Shown: one piece after another, positions 1 to 9,645 of the stretch | Layout: every line of letters begins with the position of its first letter | Numbering within the stretch: position 1 is the first letter of the stretch | Assembly (NCBI RefSeq): GCF_000715205.1 | Contig: NZ_JOTP01000003.1 | Coordinates: 124,001 to 188,000 of the forward strand | Direction of reading: 5' to 3' | Origin: Bacillus zhangzhouensis | Lineage (GTDB): Bacteria; Bacillota; Bacilli; Bacillales; Bacillaceae | DNA length: 64,000 nt | Notes under the pieces: generated by a model | Seen by the model: the letters and a program-made list of their open reading frames with translations, nothing else | The model's database searches: none | Told to the model about the DNA's origin: nothing | Position numbers and translations under genes: made by a program

Positions 1-579
1 GATATTTTGCCACCAGTTGTACGTGAATTCAGAGAGCTGTATCCCTCAGTCAGTATTGAACTAAAGCAGCTTTCTGTCTCGCAGCAGCTGCGGGCGCTTT
101 TGAATGGGGAGATTGATATTGGATTTTTACACCCTACATCGCCGCATGAAGAACTGGTCAGTCGTTTAATGAAACAAAGTGAATGTATTTTTGCGATTCC
201 GAAAAATCATCCATTGGCGAAAAAAGAAGCTGTCACCATTGAAGATATTCGTCATGAACCCATTATTTCTTTATCGAAGGAATCGTGGCCGTCCCTTTAT
301 CAGCACTTTATCCTGTTATGTGAAAAGTACGGGTTTTCTCCGAATATCGTGCAGGAAGCGGCGGAATATCAAATGGTCATTGGACTTGTCACAGCAGGGA
401 TCGGCATTGCAGTTATTCCAACATCGGCCCGGCGTTTATTTAACCTAGATGTTGTGTATCGGTCGATTGAAGATGAACAGCTTTTGGCAGAATGGACCAT
501 TTCCTATAGAAGAGAAAATCATAATCCTGCTTTATTTCATCTTGTTCATCATATTCTCCATCGTGCTGAGCCGAGGTAA
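1..579 (+). CDS. alsR: LysR-family regulator, AlsR-like (5' end missing)
   Basis: The reading frame is open from base 1, so only the C-terminal 192 residues are present; the DNA-binding helix-turn-helix lies outside the window. The visible part is a LysR substrate-binding domain, beginning DILPPVVREF and containing LNGEIDIGFLHP, NHPLAKKE and EYQMVIGLVTAGIGIAVIP. These blocks resemble B. subtilis AlsR, the acetate-responsive activator of acetoin synthesis (alsSD), more than a generic LysR protein. The alsSD genes are not in the window, so the name rests on sequence resemblance from memory. A paralogous LysR regulator is the main alternative. Confidence 0.6.
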   Translation, partial: DILPPVVREFRELYPSVSIELKQLSVSQQLRALLNGEIDIGFLHPTSPHEELVSRLMKQSECIFAIPKNHPLAKKEAVTIEDIRHEPIISLSKESWPSLYQHFILLCEKYGFSPNIVQEAAEYQMVIGLVTAGIGIAVIPTSARRLFNLDVVYRSIEDEQLLAEWTISYRRENHNPALFHLVHHILHRAEPR

Positions 580-638
580 GGGCATAGAGAAGTGGATATG
601 GTATGATGTCGTTACATAAAAGAGGAGGCGTGCCTGAA

Positions 639-1256
639 GTGATTACATTACAAATGGATCAGCTGTCACGAAAAGAAGCATATAAATTATTATCCGGCTC
701 CATTGTTCCAAGACCGATTGCGTTTATTACAAGCCTGTCTAAAGAAAATGTCGTAAATGCCGCACCATTTAGTTTCTTTAATGTCATCAGTGGACACCCG
801 CCGCTCATCGCTGTTTCCATCGGACGACGTCAAGGAGAGATGAAAGATACGGCGCAGCATATCATAGATAGGAAAGAGTTTGTTGTTCATGTCAGCGATG
901 AAGACATGATACAGGATATTAATGAAACGGCTGCTACTTTGCCGCAGGAAGAGAGTGAGCTCGATCGAACCCGTCTTCATCAAGTAAAGAGCAGTGTTGT
1001 TTCAGTTCCAGGCATCAAGGAAGCGCGCATTCGCTTTGAATGTCAGTTAGAACAACATCTGACCTTTCAAAATGATGAAGGTGAAATCACGGTCGATCAT
1101 ATCATTGGCCGGGTTGTGTGTGCGCATTTAGATGAGGCTGTCTATGATGCGGAAAAAGGTTATATTTTGACTAATGAATTAAAGCCAGTCGCACGTTTAG
1201 CAGGAAATGATTACGCTCATTTAGGTACGTCATTTGTGCTGAAAAGACCAGAATAA
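639..1256 (+). CDS. ywrF: Flavin reductase-like FMN-binding protein (YwrF type)
   Basis: This 205-residue protein belongs to the flavin reductase-like (DIM6/NTAB) family, which binds FMN in a split-barrel fold. The N-terminus SRKEAYKLLSGSIVPRPIAFI and the stretch NAAPFSFFNVISGHPP are the typical flavin-binding blocks. Upstream in-frame starts exist at 603 and 630, but the ribosome-binding site AGGAGG at 623-628 is 10 bases from the GTG at 639 and would sit inside or against the earlier starts, so 639 is chosen. It resembles B. subtilis YwrF, which also maps near rbs. The substrate is not known. A bidirectional terminator follows. Confidence 0.75.
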   Translation: MITLQMDQLSRKEAYKLLSGSIVPRPIAFITSLSKENVVNAAPFSFFNVISGHPPLIAVSIGRRQGEMKDTAQHIIDRKEFVVHVSDEDMIQDINETAATLPQEESELDRTRLHQVKSSVVSVPGIKEARIRFECQLEQHLTFQNDEGEITVDHIIGRVVCAHLDEAVYDAEKGYILTNELKPVARLAGNDYAHLGTSFVLKRPE

Positions 1257-1261
1257 TAGGG

Positions 1262-1288
1262 AAAACCCCCGAGGCTGTCGGGGGTTTT
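1262..1288. terminator. Bidirectional terminator between ywrF and rbsB
   Basis: An 11-bp perfect stem (1262-1272 with 1278-1288) has a 5-base loop, with AAAA on one side and TTTT on the other. It can end both the rightward ywrF transcript and the leftward rbs operon, whose stop codon lies at its edge. Confidence 0.85.
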
Positions 1289-2204
1289 ATTTCTTTTGTT
1301 CCAGTTTTAACGGAGCTGCGATATTCTTTTGTACTTTCTTCCCTTTTAATACGTCGTTTGCAGCACCAACTGCCAGTTTACCGATGAGCTCTGGCTGCTG
1401 TGCGACCGTTGCTGAGAGCTTTCCTGCTTTGATTGAGTTTAGTGCATCTTCGTTTCCATCAAAGCCAACGACGAGAATGTCTTTCCCGGAGCTTTGGATG
1501 GCCTCTAGTGCGCCAAGAGCCATTTCATCATTGTGTGCAAAGACTGCTTGAATGTCAGGGTTTCCTTGAAGCAGGTTTTCCATGACGTTCAGTCCTTTTG
1601 TTCGGTCGAAGTCAGCGGCTTGTTTCGCTGTCACATCTAAATCTTTGTCTGCAATTTGATGGAACCCTTTTCCGCGCTCACGTGTGGCAGAAGCTCCTGG
1701 CACGCCTTCTAATTCAGCAACCTTCGCTCCTTTGCCAAGCTTGTCGATGATAAAGTCAGCGGCCATTTCGCCGCCTTTGACGTTATCTGAGGCAACAAGC
1801 GCTTCTACCTTGCCACTTTCTGCTGAGCGGTCTAACGTGATGACAGGTATATCTGAAGCATTCGCTGATTCGACAGCGGTTGATATAGCAGAAGAATCTG
1901 CTGGGTTGATAAGTAATGCGTCAACCCCTTGCTGGATTAAATCTTCGACATCACTCGTTTGTTTGGCTGAATCATTTTGTGCATCTGCAATCACAACTTC
2001 AATGCCAAGCTTTTTCGCTTCTTTTGTCACGCCGTTTTTCAGAGAAACGAAGAATGGATTGTTTAAGGTCGAGATTGATAGCCCGATTTTGATGTCTTTT
2101 TTCTTGCCATCCTTTGATGACTTGGCCCACTCTGGCGGTTCAAGCGAGCAGGCAGAGAGCATGAACAACGAGAGAGTCAGGATGAGAATGAGATATTTTT
2201 TCAT
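1287..2204 (-). CDS. rbsB: Ribose ABC transporter substrate-binding lipoprotein
   Basis: The 305-residue protein starts with a lipoprotein signal peptide ending in LSAC (Cys19), followed by a periplasmic-binding-protein type I fold with blocks such as [22 protein letters not shown] and [11 protein letters not shown]. It captures ribose outside the cell and delivers it to RbsC/RbsA. It is the last gene of the rbs operon, 13 bases after rbsC, and is preceded by a strong GGAGG site. Length and operon position match B. subtilis RbsB. Confidence 0.95.
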   Translation of the reverse strand: MKKYLILILTLSLFMLSACSLEPPEWAKSSKDGKKKDIKIGLSISTLNNPFFVSLKNGVTKEAKKLGIEVVIADAQNDSAKQTSDVEDLIQQGVDALLINPADSSAISTAVESANASDIPVITLDRSAESGKVEALVASDNVKGGEMAADFIIDKLGKGAKVAELEGVPGASATRERGKGFHQIADKDLDVTAKQAADFDRTKGLNVMENLLQGNPDIQAVFAHNDEMALGALEAIQSSGKDILVVGFDGNEDALNSIKAGKLSATVAQQPELIGKLAVGAANDVLKGKKVQKNIAAPLKLEQKK

Positions 2205-2217
2205 AGCAGCTGCCTCC

Positions 2218-3171
2218 TTAAGCAGATTTCTTTCTGTCTAGTAGGACTGCAATCAGGATTACAATTCCTTTCACAACAGATTGATAGAATGATGATACAC
2301 CAAGTAAGTTCATACCATTGTTCAAGACACCGATGATGAGCACCCCAATGAGTGTGCCGACAATTCGTCCTCTTCCGCCAGATAGGCTTGTCCCGCCAAG
2401 TACAACGGCAGCAATTGCATCAAGCTCATAGGACGTACCAGCTGTTGGCTGAGCAGAGTTTAGACGAGAGGTTAAAATCGCACCGGCTAAAGCAGACATG
2501 AAACCTGCTAATGAATAAATCATGATTTTGACACGCGGTACTTTTATTCCTGAGATGAGAGAGGCTTTTTCGTTCCCGCCGATGGCATACGTTCTTCTGC
2601 CGAAAGGCGTTTTATGAAGCAGCACCCAAAGTACGATAAAGGTGAGAAGCATTGTGATCGCTGGAACAGGAATGCCTAAGAAATATCCGCGGCCGAATAA
2701 TTGAAAGGCATAGTTAGAGCCAAGCCCTGTAATCGGATTTCCGTCTGTATAAACAAGCGTCAATCCTCTGAAAATGGTCATCGTTGCAAGAGTGGCAATG
2801 AAAGGAGCCATTTTTCCTTTTGTGATTAAAAGACCGTTGATCATCCCAAGGATCGCACCGATGATGCATCCCACGATAATGGCTAGAATCGGGTCCATGC
2901 CAGAAACGATAAAGCCTGCGGTCAAAGCACTAGACAGGGCTAGAATCGCACCGACAGACAAATCAATGCCTCCAGTTAAAATAACAAACGTCATCCCAAA
3001 GGCAATGAGGGCATTAATGGAGATTTGTCTCAGTAAGTTTAAAATGTTTAATGGCTCTAAAAAGGCCGGGTTTAAAATAGAAACAATGGCAACAAGGATG
3101 ATGAGTCCTAAGAATGGCCCAAGCTTTTGCATGATGTGGTCAAATCGTCCATTTGAAGTAAGTGGTTTCAT
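2218..3171 (-). CDS. rbsC: Ribose ABC transporter permease
   Basis: A 317-residue, highly hydrophobic protein of the CUT2 sugar permease family with about eight to ten membrane segments. The conserved stretch [11 protein letters not shown] near the C-terminus is the loop expected to contact the RbsA ATPase. It forms the membrane channel for ribose. It begins one base after the rbsA stop, which indicates translational coupling. Confidence 0.95.
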   Translation of the reverse strand: MKPLTSNGRFDHIMQKLGPFLGLIILVAIVSILNPAFLEPLNILNLLRQISINALIAFGMTFVILTGGIDLSVGAILALSSALTAGFIVSGMDPILAIIVGCIIGAILGMINGLLITKGKMAPFIATLATMTIFRGLTLVYTDGNPITGLGSNYAFQLFGRGYFLGIPVPAITMLLTFIVLWVLLHKTPFGRRTYAIGGNEKASLISGIKVPRVKIMIYSLAGFMSALAGAILTSRLNSAQPTAGTSYELDAIAAVVLGGTSLSGGRGRIVGTLIGVLIIGVLNNGMNLLGVSSFYQSVVKGIVILIAVLLDRKKSA

Positions 3172-3172
3172 G

Positions 3173-4654
3173 TTACTTCCCTCCTGTAGCTAGTGTCATG
3201 ATTCGTTCTTGTGTCGCTTCTGTTTTATCTAATTCTCCGCTGATCGTTCCTTCATGAATGACAAGCACTCGATCGCTCATCCCGAGAACCTCCGGGAGCT
3301 CAGAGGAGACCATCAAAATCGCAACGCCTCGATCGGTCAGCTCGTTCATTAACTGATAGATTTCTCGTTTTGCCCCGACGTCAACACCTCTTGTCGGTTC
3401 ATCTAAAATCAAGACCTTCGGCTGAATGCCAATCCATTTAGCGATGACGACTTTTTGCTGATTACCACCAGACAGGCTCCGGGCAGAGATTTCAGAGGAA
3501 GCCGTTTTAATTGTCAGTCTTTTGATGAGCAGGTCGACAAAATCTTGTTCATTTTTCTTATCAATCAGTCCCTTTGGAGAGAAGCTGTTTAAGTTTGGCA
3601 GACCAATGTTTTCTCGGATAGATGCATCAAGCATCAGTCCTTCATCTTTGCGATCCTCTGTGATAAAGCCGATGCCGAGCTTGACCGCATCACTTGGTTT
3701 TTTAATGACAGCCTTTTTCCCGTGTACCCAGATTTCACCTTGGTCAAGAGGATCGAGACCAAACAGTGACCGCATCATTTCGGTTCGGCCAGCGCCCATT
3801 AAGCCTGCGACACCGACGATTTCTCCAGCCTGGACTGAGAAATTGATATTTTGAAAGCGTCCTTTTCTCGTCGCTTGTTTTACCTCTAGGACAACATCTC
3901 CTTTAGAAGGCGTACGTTTAGGGTAACGATCTGTTAATTCTCGGCCGACCATTTTTTTGACGACTTCATGGAAATTCGTTTCTGGTATAGCTTTCGTATC
4001 GACCGTTTTTCCGTCACGCATGATTGTAATCCGATCACAGATCGCAAAGATTTCCTCCATACGGTGAGAAATATAGACGATGGAAACGCCTTCTTTTTTG
4101 AGTGATTCCATGACCTGGAATAGCTTTTCAATCTCACGGTCTGTTAGAGCTGCCGTAGGCTCATCCATGATGATGACCTTCGCATCGGTCATTAATGCTT
4201 TCGCAATCTCGATCATCTGTTTTTGCCCAACGGAACAGCTGCCTGCATCCTGATCAAGCGAGAGGTTCACAGACAATCGGTCCAGTTGCGTTTGAGCGAG
4301 GGCTTTCATTTTTTTTGTGTCTAGGAGACCGAGTTTCGTATAGATTTCTTTACCAATGAATAGATTCTCCAATACGGTCATATCAGGCCATATGTTTAGC
4401 TCCTGATGAATAAAGGCGATTCCGTGCTGTTCAGCTTCCTTTGGATTTTTGAAAGCGGTTTCTTTTCCGTCGATTTGAATCGTTCCTTGATCTAATGAAT
4501 AAAGACCTGTCAGCAGGTTCATCAAAGTTGATTTTCCAGCCCCGTTTTCACCCATGAGCGCGTGGACTTCACCTGTGACGAGGTCAAAGGAGACCCCGGA
4601 GAGAACGGTGTTTTTTCCAAAGGCCTTATGGATGTTATGCATCTCAATGTTCAT
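3173..4654 (-). CDS. rbsA: Ribose ABC transporter ATPase, tandem nucleotide-binding domains
   Basis: This 493-residue protein has two ABC domains, as is usual for CUT2 sugar transporters. Domain one shows a Walker [10 protein letters not shown] near residue 35 and a Walker [12 protein letters not shown]. Domain two has a degenerate P-loop (GLMGAGRTE near residue 290) but retains LSGGNQQKV and [14 protein letters not shown]. It powers ribose uptake through RbsC. A 154-bp part of this gene (4277-4430) is copied almost unchanged at 7179-7332. It follows rbsD by 15 bases. Confidence 0.95.
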   Translation of the reverse strand: MNIEMHNIHKAFGKNTVLSGVSFDLVTGEVHALMGENGAGKSTLMNLLTGLYSLDQGTIQIDGKETAFKNPKEAEQHGIAFIHQELNIWPDMTVLENLFIGKEIYTKLGLLDTKKMKALAQTQLDRLSVNLSLDQDAGSCSVGQKQMIEIAKALMTDAKVIIMDEPTAALTDREIEKLFQVMESLKKEGVSIVYISHRMEEIFAICDRITIMRDGKTVDTKAIPETNFHEVVKKMVGRELTDRYPKRTPSKGDVVLEVKQATRKGRFQNINFSVQAGEIVGVAGLMGAGRTEMMRSLFGLDPLDQGEIWVHGKKAVIKKPSDAVKLGIGFITEDRKDEGLMLDASIRENIGLPNLNSFSPKGLIDKKNEQDFVDLLIKRLTIKTASSEISARSLSGGNQQKVVIAKWIGIQPKVLILDEPTRGVDVGAKREIYQLMNELTDRGVAILMVSSELPEVLGMSDRVLVIHEGTISGELDKTEATQERIMTLATGGK

Positions 4655-4669
4655 TTCTGGCTCCTCCTT

Positions 4670-5062
4670 TTAAAAGATGACACCGGCTTGAAGAATGCAG
4701 TTTGCATATGGGGTGGCTTCACCCGTTCGAATAACTGCTTTTGCCTGTTTGGTCATGTCTTTGAAAGTCTCGTGATCTACATCATGTAACGGCTGTGAGA
4801 ACGCTTTCTTCAAAAATAAATGGTCTCGCTCATTGGCTTCTTTGATTTCACTGGCTATAGTGATTTTTTCAACGGCCATTTCCTGAAGAAGGAGAGAGGT
4901 GACCTCCTGAAAGGACGGCGTGCCGATCGATAACGCAAGATCGATCTTGACTGGGCCTTCTGGAATAGGTAGACCGCAGTCTGCGATGACGATTGTGTCT
5001 GTGTGGCCAAGGTCAGCAAGCACCTTGGCGATATGGCTGTTTAAGATGCCGTTTTTTTTCAT
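4670..5062 (-). CDS. rbsD: D-ribose pyranase
   Basis: A 130-residue RbsD/FucU-family mutarotase. It converts the pyranose form of ribose to the furanose form used by ribokinase. The conserved N-terminus MKKNGILNSHIAKVLADLGH contains the catalytic His, and IADCGLPIP follows. It overlaps rbsK by four bases (ATGA), so the two are probably translated together. Length matches B. subtilis RbsD (131 aa). Confidence 0.95.
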   Translation of the reverse strand: MKKNGILNSHIAKVLADLGHTDTIVIADCGLPIPEGPVKIDLALSIGTPSFQEVTSLLLQEMAVEKITIASEIKEANERDHLFLKKAFSQPLHDVDHETFKDMTKQAKAVIRTGEATPYANCILQAGVIF

Positions 5063-5937
5063 TTCTTTCTCTCCAATTCTTCTCTTGTTGGCATGCCGCC
5101 TTGTGCGCCGAATTTTGTCACAGAGATAGATGCTGCAAGATTGGCAAAGGCAAGCGCGTCGTATAGGGATTTGCCTTCTATTAGTGCCACAGCCAAAGCG
5201 CCGTTAAAGGTATCGCCAGCTCCTGTTGTATCGACTGCTTTTACAGGATAGCCTGGGACTAAAACTTCTCTCGATCCGTCAAAATATCGAACCCCACTTT
5301 TTCCCTCTGTGATCAGTAATTTATTAGGGTATTGACGCAAGACGTCTTCAATCGTGAGACCATCAAACATAAGAGCGGCTTCGTGCTCATTCGGTGTAAT
5401 ATAGGCAGCTTGCTCTAAAACTTGCTGTGATACTTTGCGGGCTGGTGCGGGATTTAAGATCACTGGGATCTTTTGTTCGCTACAAATGGCGCAAACTGCT
5501 TCGACCGTTTCTTCAGGAATTTCCTGCTGAATGAGGACCATACCAATATCATCAATAGTAGAAAGAGCATTTTTTACATAGTGAGGTGTGACTTCGTTAT
5601 TTGCTCCTTTCACCACAACAATGCTGTTATCGCCTTCTGCTAAAATGATATGAGCTGTCCCGCTTTCCATTTCGGTAACCGGTTTCATATATGTGGTACG
5701 GACACTTTGTGCTTGTAAATTGCTTACGATCTCTTGACCATAAGCGTCATCACCGACTCGGCCGACCATGTATACATCTGCACCGAGTCTTGCACTTGCT
5801 ACTGCTTGATTTGCTCCTTTTCCGCCTGGGACGGTTTTAAAAGATTCGCCTAAGACAGTTTCTCCGGCATTTGGCCGCTTATCTGATGTGACGACTAAAT
5901 CCATCGAACAGCTTCCTACTACGACAATATGACTCAT
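5059..5937 (-). CDS. rbsK: Ribokinase
   Basis: A 292-residue PfkB-family sugar kinase that phosphorylates ribose at O5. The family signatures are visible: GGKGANQAVASARLG near residues 38-52 and the C-terminal VDTTGAGDTFNGALA carrying the catalytic Asp and anion hole. It overlaps rbsR upstream and rbsD downstream by four bases each, consistent with one tightly coupled operon. Confidence 0.95.
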   Translation of the reverse strand: MSHIVVVGSCSMDLVVTSDKRPNAGETVLGESFKTVPGGKGANQAVASARLGADVYMVGRVGDDAYGQEIVSNLQAQSVRTTYMKPVTEMESGTAHIILAEGDNSIVVVKGANNEVTPHYVKNALSTIDDIGMVLIQQEIPEETVEAVCAICSEQKIPVILNPAPARKVSQQVLEQAAYITPNEHEAALMFDGLTIEDVLRQYPNKLLITEGKSGVRYFDGSREVLVPGYPVKAVDTTGAGDTFNGALAVALIEGKSLYDALAFANLAASISVTKFGAQGGMPTREELERKK

Positions 5938-6917
5938 TGTGAATCCACCTTTCTCGTGGTCTCTCGTTCAATAAAAGAGACGGGCATTTGAATAACTGAT
6001 TGATCTATTGGTTGCTTTTGAATGGATTTGATTAACAGCTTCGCTGCTTCTTTCCCCATATCATAGGCAGGCTGCCTGATCGTTGATAAGGAGGGGAAGA
6101 GCAGTTCGCTTTGCGGAATATCATCAAATCCAATGATTTGGACTTCATCTGGAATGGCTTTTCCGATCCGAAGCGCTTCGTGTATGACCGCTGTTGCGAC
6201 AATATCATTGCTGGCAATAATGCCGTCTGTCTCAGGGTACAGCTGGAAAAGAGCTTTGGCGCTTTTTCTGGCTTCTTGAAAGGAAAAAGAAGCGTTAGAC
6301 ATCACATGAAAGTCGACACCTTTTTCAGTGAGGACATCAAGTGCACTTTTGAATCGCTGCCGAGCTGTTTGAAGATGGGCAGGTCCTTTTAGCAGTGTAA
6401 TCTGCCGGCTGCCGCGCTTGATCAATTCCATTGCGGCCATTTTCCCGCCAGTTGCAGCATCTGCAAACACAGAAGGTGCATTTGGCACTGTTCGATCTAA
6501 GAACACAACGGGTAAATCATCATTGTACATATCCGATTCAGGTTCGTTGGTGACAGCAATGACACCGACCACTTGATTTTGCTTAAAAGTTTGTAAGTAA
6601 GCCAGTTCCTTTTCACGGTCTTCATCACTGTTTCCGAATAATAACCGAAAACCATGGGCATGAATCTCATCCTCAACGCCTCTAGCCAGCTGAGGGAAGA
6701 ATGGATTTGTGATATCAGGTAAGATTAAACCGATTAATCGGGATTCTCTGTTAAAAAGGGATCTCGCCACTTCATTGGGAAAGTAGTTCAACTCCTGCAT
6801 CGCTTGTGTCACACGGGTTTTCGTATCTGTATGGACATATCCAGTATCGTTGAGCACGCGTGAAACAGTAGCAACAGACACTTGTGCGGCTTTTGCAACA
6901 TCTTTAATTGTAGCCAA
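5934..6917 (-). CDS. rbsR: LacI-family ribose operon repressor
   Basis: A 327-residue repressor with an N-terminal LacI helix-turn-helix (ATIKDVAKAAQVSVATVSRVL) and a periplasmic-binding-like effector domain. The start codon is TTG at 6917, seven bases after a GGGAGG ribosome-binding site. It is the first gene of the operon and sits directly behind a LacI-type palindrome at 6941-6954, so it most likely represses its own operon until ribose or a phosphate derivative is present. Confidence 0.93.
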   Translation of the reverse strand: MATIKDVAKAAQVSVATVSRVLNDTGYVHTDTKTRVTQAMQELNYFPNEVARSLFNRESRLIGLILPDITNPFFPQLARGVEDEIHAHGFRLLFGNSDEDREKELAYLQTFKQNQVVGVIAVTNEPESDMYNDDLPVVFLDRTVPNAPSVFADAATGGKMAAMELIKRGSRQITLLKGPAHLQTARQRFKSALDVLTEKGVDFHVMSNASFSFQEARKSAKALFQLYPETDGIIASNDIVATAVIHEALRIGKAIPDEVQIIGFDDIPQSELLFPSLSTIRQPAYDMGKEAAKLLIKSIQKQPIDQSVIQMPVSFIERETTRKVDSQ

Positions 6918-6940
6918 TGGAGTGCCTCCCTTCGTGAATG

Positions 6941-6988
6941 TGTAACCGTTTACACAAATAGATTATCACGAAAGCTTAGAAATGACAA
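6941..6988 (-). promoter_or_regulatory. rbs operon promoter and operator/cre
   Basis: On the minus strand a -35 TTGTCA (6983-6988), 17-base spacer and -10 TAATCT (6960-6965) form a good sigma-A promoter. Immediately downstream lies the near-perfect palindrome TGTAACCGTTTACA (6941-6954), placed over the expected start of transcription. The palindrome fits both a LacI-family operator for RbsR and the core of a catabolite-responsive element for CcpA, so both repressors could act here. Confidence 0.8.
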
Positions 6989-7030
6989 TCTTAAAAAAAT
7001 AAAAAAAGAAAGAAGACCAGATTGTTGACA

Positions 7031-7401
7031 AAGGGGTAAAATGATCTTTATTTTAGCCCTTTGTCTTCTTTTCAGCGTGATAGAAAACCTTTGTAGTCTA
7101 GGAAGGACGAGTACCGGAGCGGAGCGAATTTGAGATTCGTGAGCACCGGAGAGCAGGACTGACACCGAATGCGAGGGTTCGGTCCAGTTGCGTTTGAGCG
7201 AGGGCTTTCATTTTTTTTGTGTCTAGGAGACCGAGTTTCGTATAGATTTCTTTACCAATGAATAGATTCTCCAATACGGTCATATCAGGCCATATGTTTA
7301 TTTCCTGATGCATAAAGGCGATTAAGTGCTGTCAAGATTAATTTGGCTTTTTGTTAGCAGTACTTACACCGAAAACGAGGGTTTGTCTACACGCTGAGAA
7401 G
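7031..7401. repeat. Dispersed structured repeat, copy A, interrupted by an rbsA fragment
   Basis: This 371-bp intergenic block is the first of two related elements (copy B at 17271-17423). It has outer arms containing AGCGT (7070-7078 and, inverted, 7391-7401), a hairpin-forming AAAATGATCTTTATTTT segment with flanking GGGGT/AGCCC (7031-7062), and a GC-rich core (CCGGAGCGGAGCG, GAGCACCGGAGAG). Imperfect 28-bp direct repeats (7152-7179 and 7356-7383, 24 of 28 identical by eye) flank the captured rbsA sequence. No convincing gene is encoded. It lies between the rbsR promoter and the end of a germination gene. Confidence 0.75.
7179..7332 (-). pseudogene. Duplicated internal fragment of rbsA
   Basis: This 154-bp segment matches rbsA positions 4277-4430 in the same orientation without gaps and with about five differences, most near one end. 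It would encode part of the region after Walker A of the first ABC domain, including [15 protein letters not shown]. It has no start, no upstream or downstream coding context and cannot make a functional ATPase. It is a remnant of a local copying event, held inside repeat copy A. Confidence 0.9.
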
Positions 7402-7415
7402 ACTTCTCCCTTTTC

Positions 7416-8558
7416 TTAACTAATAATGCCTGTTTGTGTAATATTCACTTTGATTTTTGGAATGATTTTTACCTTTGGATAATCGGTTACCCAGTTCATT
7501 TTCATATACTCATCATAATGTCTTACCCGATATTTTCTGCCGAGGCTTAGGACATCTGAGTTTGCTTCTTGCAGGGAGGCGACAATTTTTTCTGCTTCTT
7601 TTGTCAAAATGGCTGAAAGCTTTTTGTTTAGCATTTCGATTTTTTTATCTGTATCTAGATTATCTTTCGGATACTCAAGCACAGAGGTGGTGAATTCATA
7701 ATCGAGAGAGAATGTTAAGTTTCGATGATCAGGATTTACAATCTTGATGTCCCGCTTTGAATCTGTGACTTGAATGGTGATGTAATTGTTCTCCTTTGAT
7801 TTCATGTCACTTCTCACTTTTTTCGTGAAGTTGGCATACCTGCCCATTTTCCCGTCCATGACGGTGAGAAGAATGGCATCTTGGCCAAGTAGCTCACCTT
7901 TCTTTCTCTCGTTATCAAATAGGGCAACACCTTTCACACTGATTATTTTCTTCGATTGATCGAAATGGATTAATGGCAGGGTGAAATCCTCGCCGGTTTG
8001 GAGCATTTTAGACCGGACACTTTGAATGTTTTTAGGTGCTACTTGAGAGGAGAGTGAAGCAGTTGTGATCAGGTTGTTTAAATAATCGCTCACAATGAGC
8101 TTTTCCTTCAGTAGCTCGTTGATTAATTCCACACAACTTCCCCCTTGTACCACTGCAAGGTTTGCGAGTAACGGACTTTTGGGATCACGATAAAACATAT
8201 CTAAGTAGGGAAGAAGGCGATTTTGAGCAAATTCATCACCGATCAGCATGACCCGCATTTTCGATATGTCGATTTTTTGGTCTACAATCCGGCTAAAGTT
8301 GGTTCTTGCTTTTCTTAAAGTAGGTGCTTCAGTTGTGAGAACTGTGGTTAAATAGCTGCCTGTATTTCCTTGCTCCACGCTTTGAGACTGCTGCACTTTT
8401 CGATAGGTGATCGAATATTTCGCATTGTCATCTTCTCCTTGGTCCACAGCAGAGGTTAAAACAAGAGAGATATTTTTTAATAAGTTTTGATCCCAGCAGC
8501 CAGGCATAAATATGAGGGAAACACACATAAGCAGAGTCAGTCTATATTTATGACGCAT
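7416..8558 (-). CDS. Germinant receptor subunit C, GerAC/Ger(x)C-family lipoprotein
   Basis: A 380-residue lipoprotein: signal peptide ending in PGCWDQ (lipid-modified Cys21; the CWD signature is typical of GerAC proteins), followed by the Ger(x)C N-terminal and C-terminal domains. It is expected on the outer face of the spore inner membrane as the third subunit of a nutrient germinant receptor. It overlaps the B subunit by 11 bases and closes a three-gene A-B-C operon. The germinant cannot be read from sequence. This operon is additional to the gerB operon at 21.6-25.3 kb. Confidence 0.9.
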   Translation of the reverse strand: MRHKYRLTLLMCVSLIFMPGCWDQNLLKNISLVLTSAVDQGEDDNAKYSITYRKVQQSQSVEQGNTGSYLTTVLTTEAPTLRKARTNFSRIVDQKIDISKMRVMLIGDEFAQNRLLPYLDMFYRDPKSPLLANLAVVQGGSCVELINELLKEKLIVSDYLNNLITTASLSSQVAPKNIQSVRSKMLQTGEDFTLPLIHFDQSKKIISVKGVALFDNERKKGELLGQDAILLTVMDGKMGRYANFTKKVRSDMKSKENNYITIQVTDSKRDIKIVNPDHRNLTFSLDYEFTTSVLEYPKDNLDTDKKIEMLNKKLSAILTKEAEKIVASLQEANSDVLSLGRKYRVRHYDEYMKMNWVTDYPKVKIIPKIKVNITQTGIIS

Positions 8559-9645
8559 GTGATTTCACCTTCCCTTTGCGATGTTTGATAAAGATGATAA
8601 TGGCCATCAAGATCGGGAGTGTGTAAATAAATGAATATTGTGCAATAGTGGTAAAGTCATTAAAGCGCTGAATTCTAAAGTTATCAGTTGCGAGAAAACA
8701 GCTAGCGCCATAGATCAAAATGGCAAAATAATAGACATATTTTTTGTGCTTTTTTTTCTTGAGAATACTGGCTACACCATTTGCACAGAAGTAAAGGTAA
8801 TTGCTGAGTGTGGCAAGAATGATAAACACCCAGAAACTAAGGAAAATTAAGTCTGTCCGCTCAATGACACCAAATGAAATGGTTTTTAATAAATAAAGGA
8901 CAGGATTTGGAATTACCTTGAGCTCAATTGGGCTAAAAAACATAAAACAAATTAATGTAATAAATAGGTAGTAAAGTGTTGTACATATATTTGAAATGGT
9001 CATTACTTTATACCGCTCCTTGATGGTGCCTTTCATAAATGGAGAGATGATGAGAATCATCTCAAATCCATTCATGGATAGAACAACGTCCTTCAATCCA
9101 AGCTGAAATTGAGAGATATCTGTTTGAAAAAAAGGCATGAGGTAGTCGATATTGGTTCCTTTCAACGAATAGAACATCAATAGAGACAACATGAGCAAAA
9201 AGGGAGTCAAAATAAAGTTAAATCTGACAATGGCATTCACTTGCTCTTTTGCAATGTAAATGATGCATATGATCATTAATAGATTAATGACCCAGTTTGG
9301 CGTAAGCGGCAGCACCCAAATGCCAAGAATTCTTGTGAAAATGGATAGAACGACAATGCAAACTGAGGCAAAGTATATCGTATAAAGCGCCACTAAAGTC
9401 CGACCAACCCATTTTCCGAATACGTCAATTAATGCTTGGAAAAAGGAGGTATCAGGATACTTGTGGATAATGTAAAGAAAAATGGTGTTGATGATTTGGA
9501 TAAAAAAACAGGCTAAGATGATCGCCATCCAGCCATCGTGGCCCATGTCTTTCATCAGCAAATGGGGCAGAGCTAAAATACCGACACCAATTTGAGATTG
9601 GATGATAAAAAAGACAGCTTGAGGTGGAGATATTTTATTGTTCAT
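8548..9645 (-). CDS. Germinant receptor subunit B, GerAB-family permease
   Basis: A 365-residue integral membrane protein of the spore germination permease family (amino acid/polyamine/organocation superfamily), with about ten membrane segments. The N-terminus ISPPQAVFFIIQSQIGVGIL is typical of GerAB proteins. Subunits of this type are thought to bind the small-molecule germinant. It overlaps subunit A by 11 bases at its start and subunit C by 11 at its end, so the three are co-translated. Confidence 0.9.
   Translation of the reverse strand: MNNKISPPQAVFFIIQSQIGVGILALPHLLMKDMGHDGWMAIILACFFIQIINTIFLYIIHKYPDTSFFQALIDVFGKWVGRTLVALYTIYFASVCIVVLSIFTRILGIWVLPLTPNWVINLLMIICIIYIAKEQVNAIVRFNFILTPFLLMLSLLMFYSLKGTNIDYLMPFFQTDISQFQLGLKDVVLSMNGFEMILIISPFMKGTIKERYKVMTISNICTTLYYLFITLICFMFFSPIELKVIPNPVLYLLKTISFGVIERTDLIFLSFWVFIILATLSNYLYFCANGVASILKKKKHKKYVYYFAILIYGASCFLATDNFRIQRFNDFTTIAQYSFIYTLPILMAIIIFIKHRKGKVKSHAS

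Noticed and set aside
6950..7165. Minus-strand 71-codon open frame upstream of rbsR
   Set aside because: Translation of repeat copy A running into the rbs promoter; no ribosome-binding site.
7098..7313. Minus-strand open frame resembling RbsA residues
   Set aside because: It is the copied rbsA fragment read into the repeat; no ribosome-binding site or complete domain, so it is listed as a remnant, not a gene.
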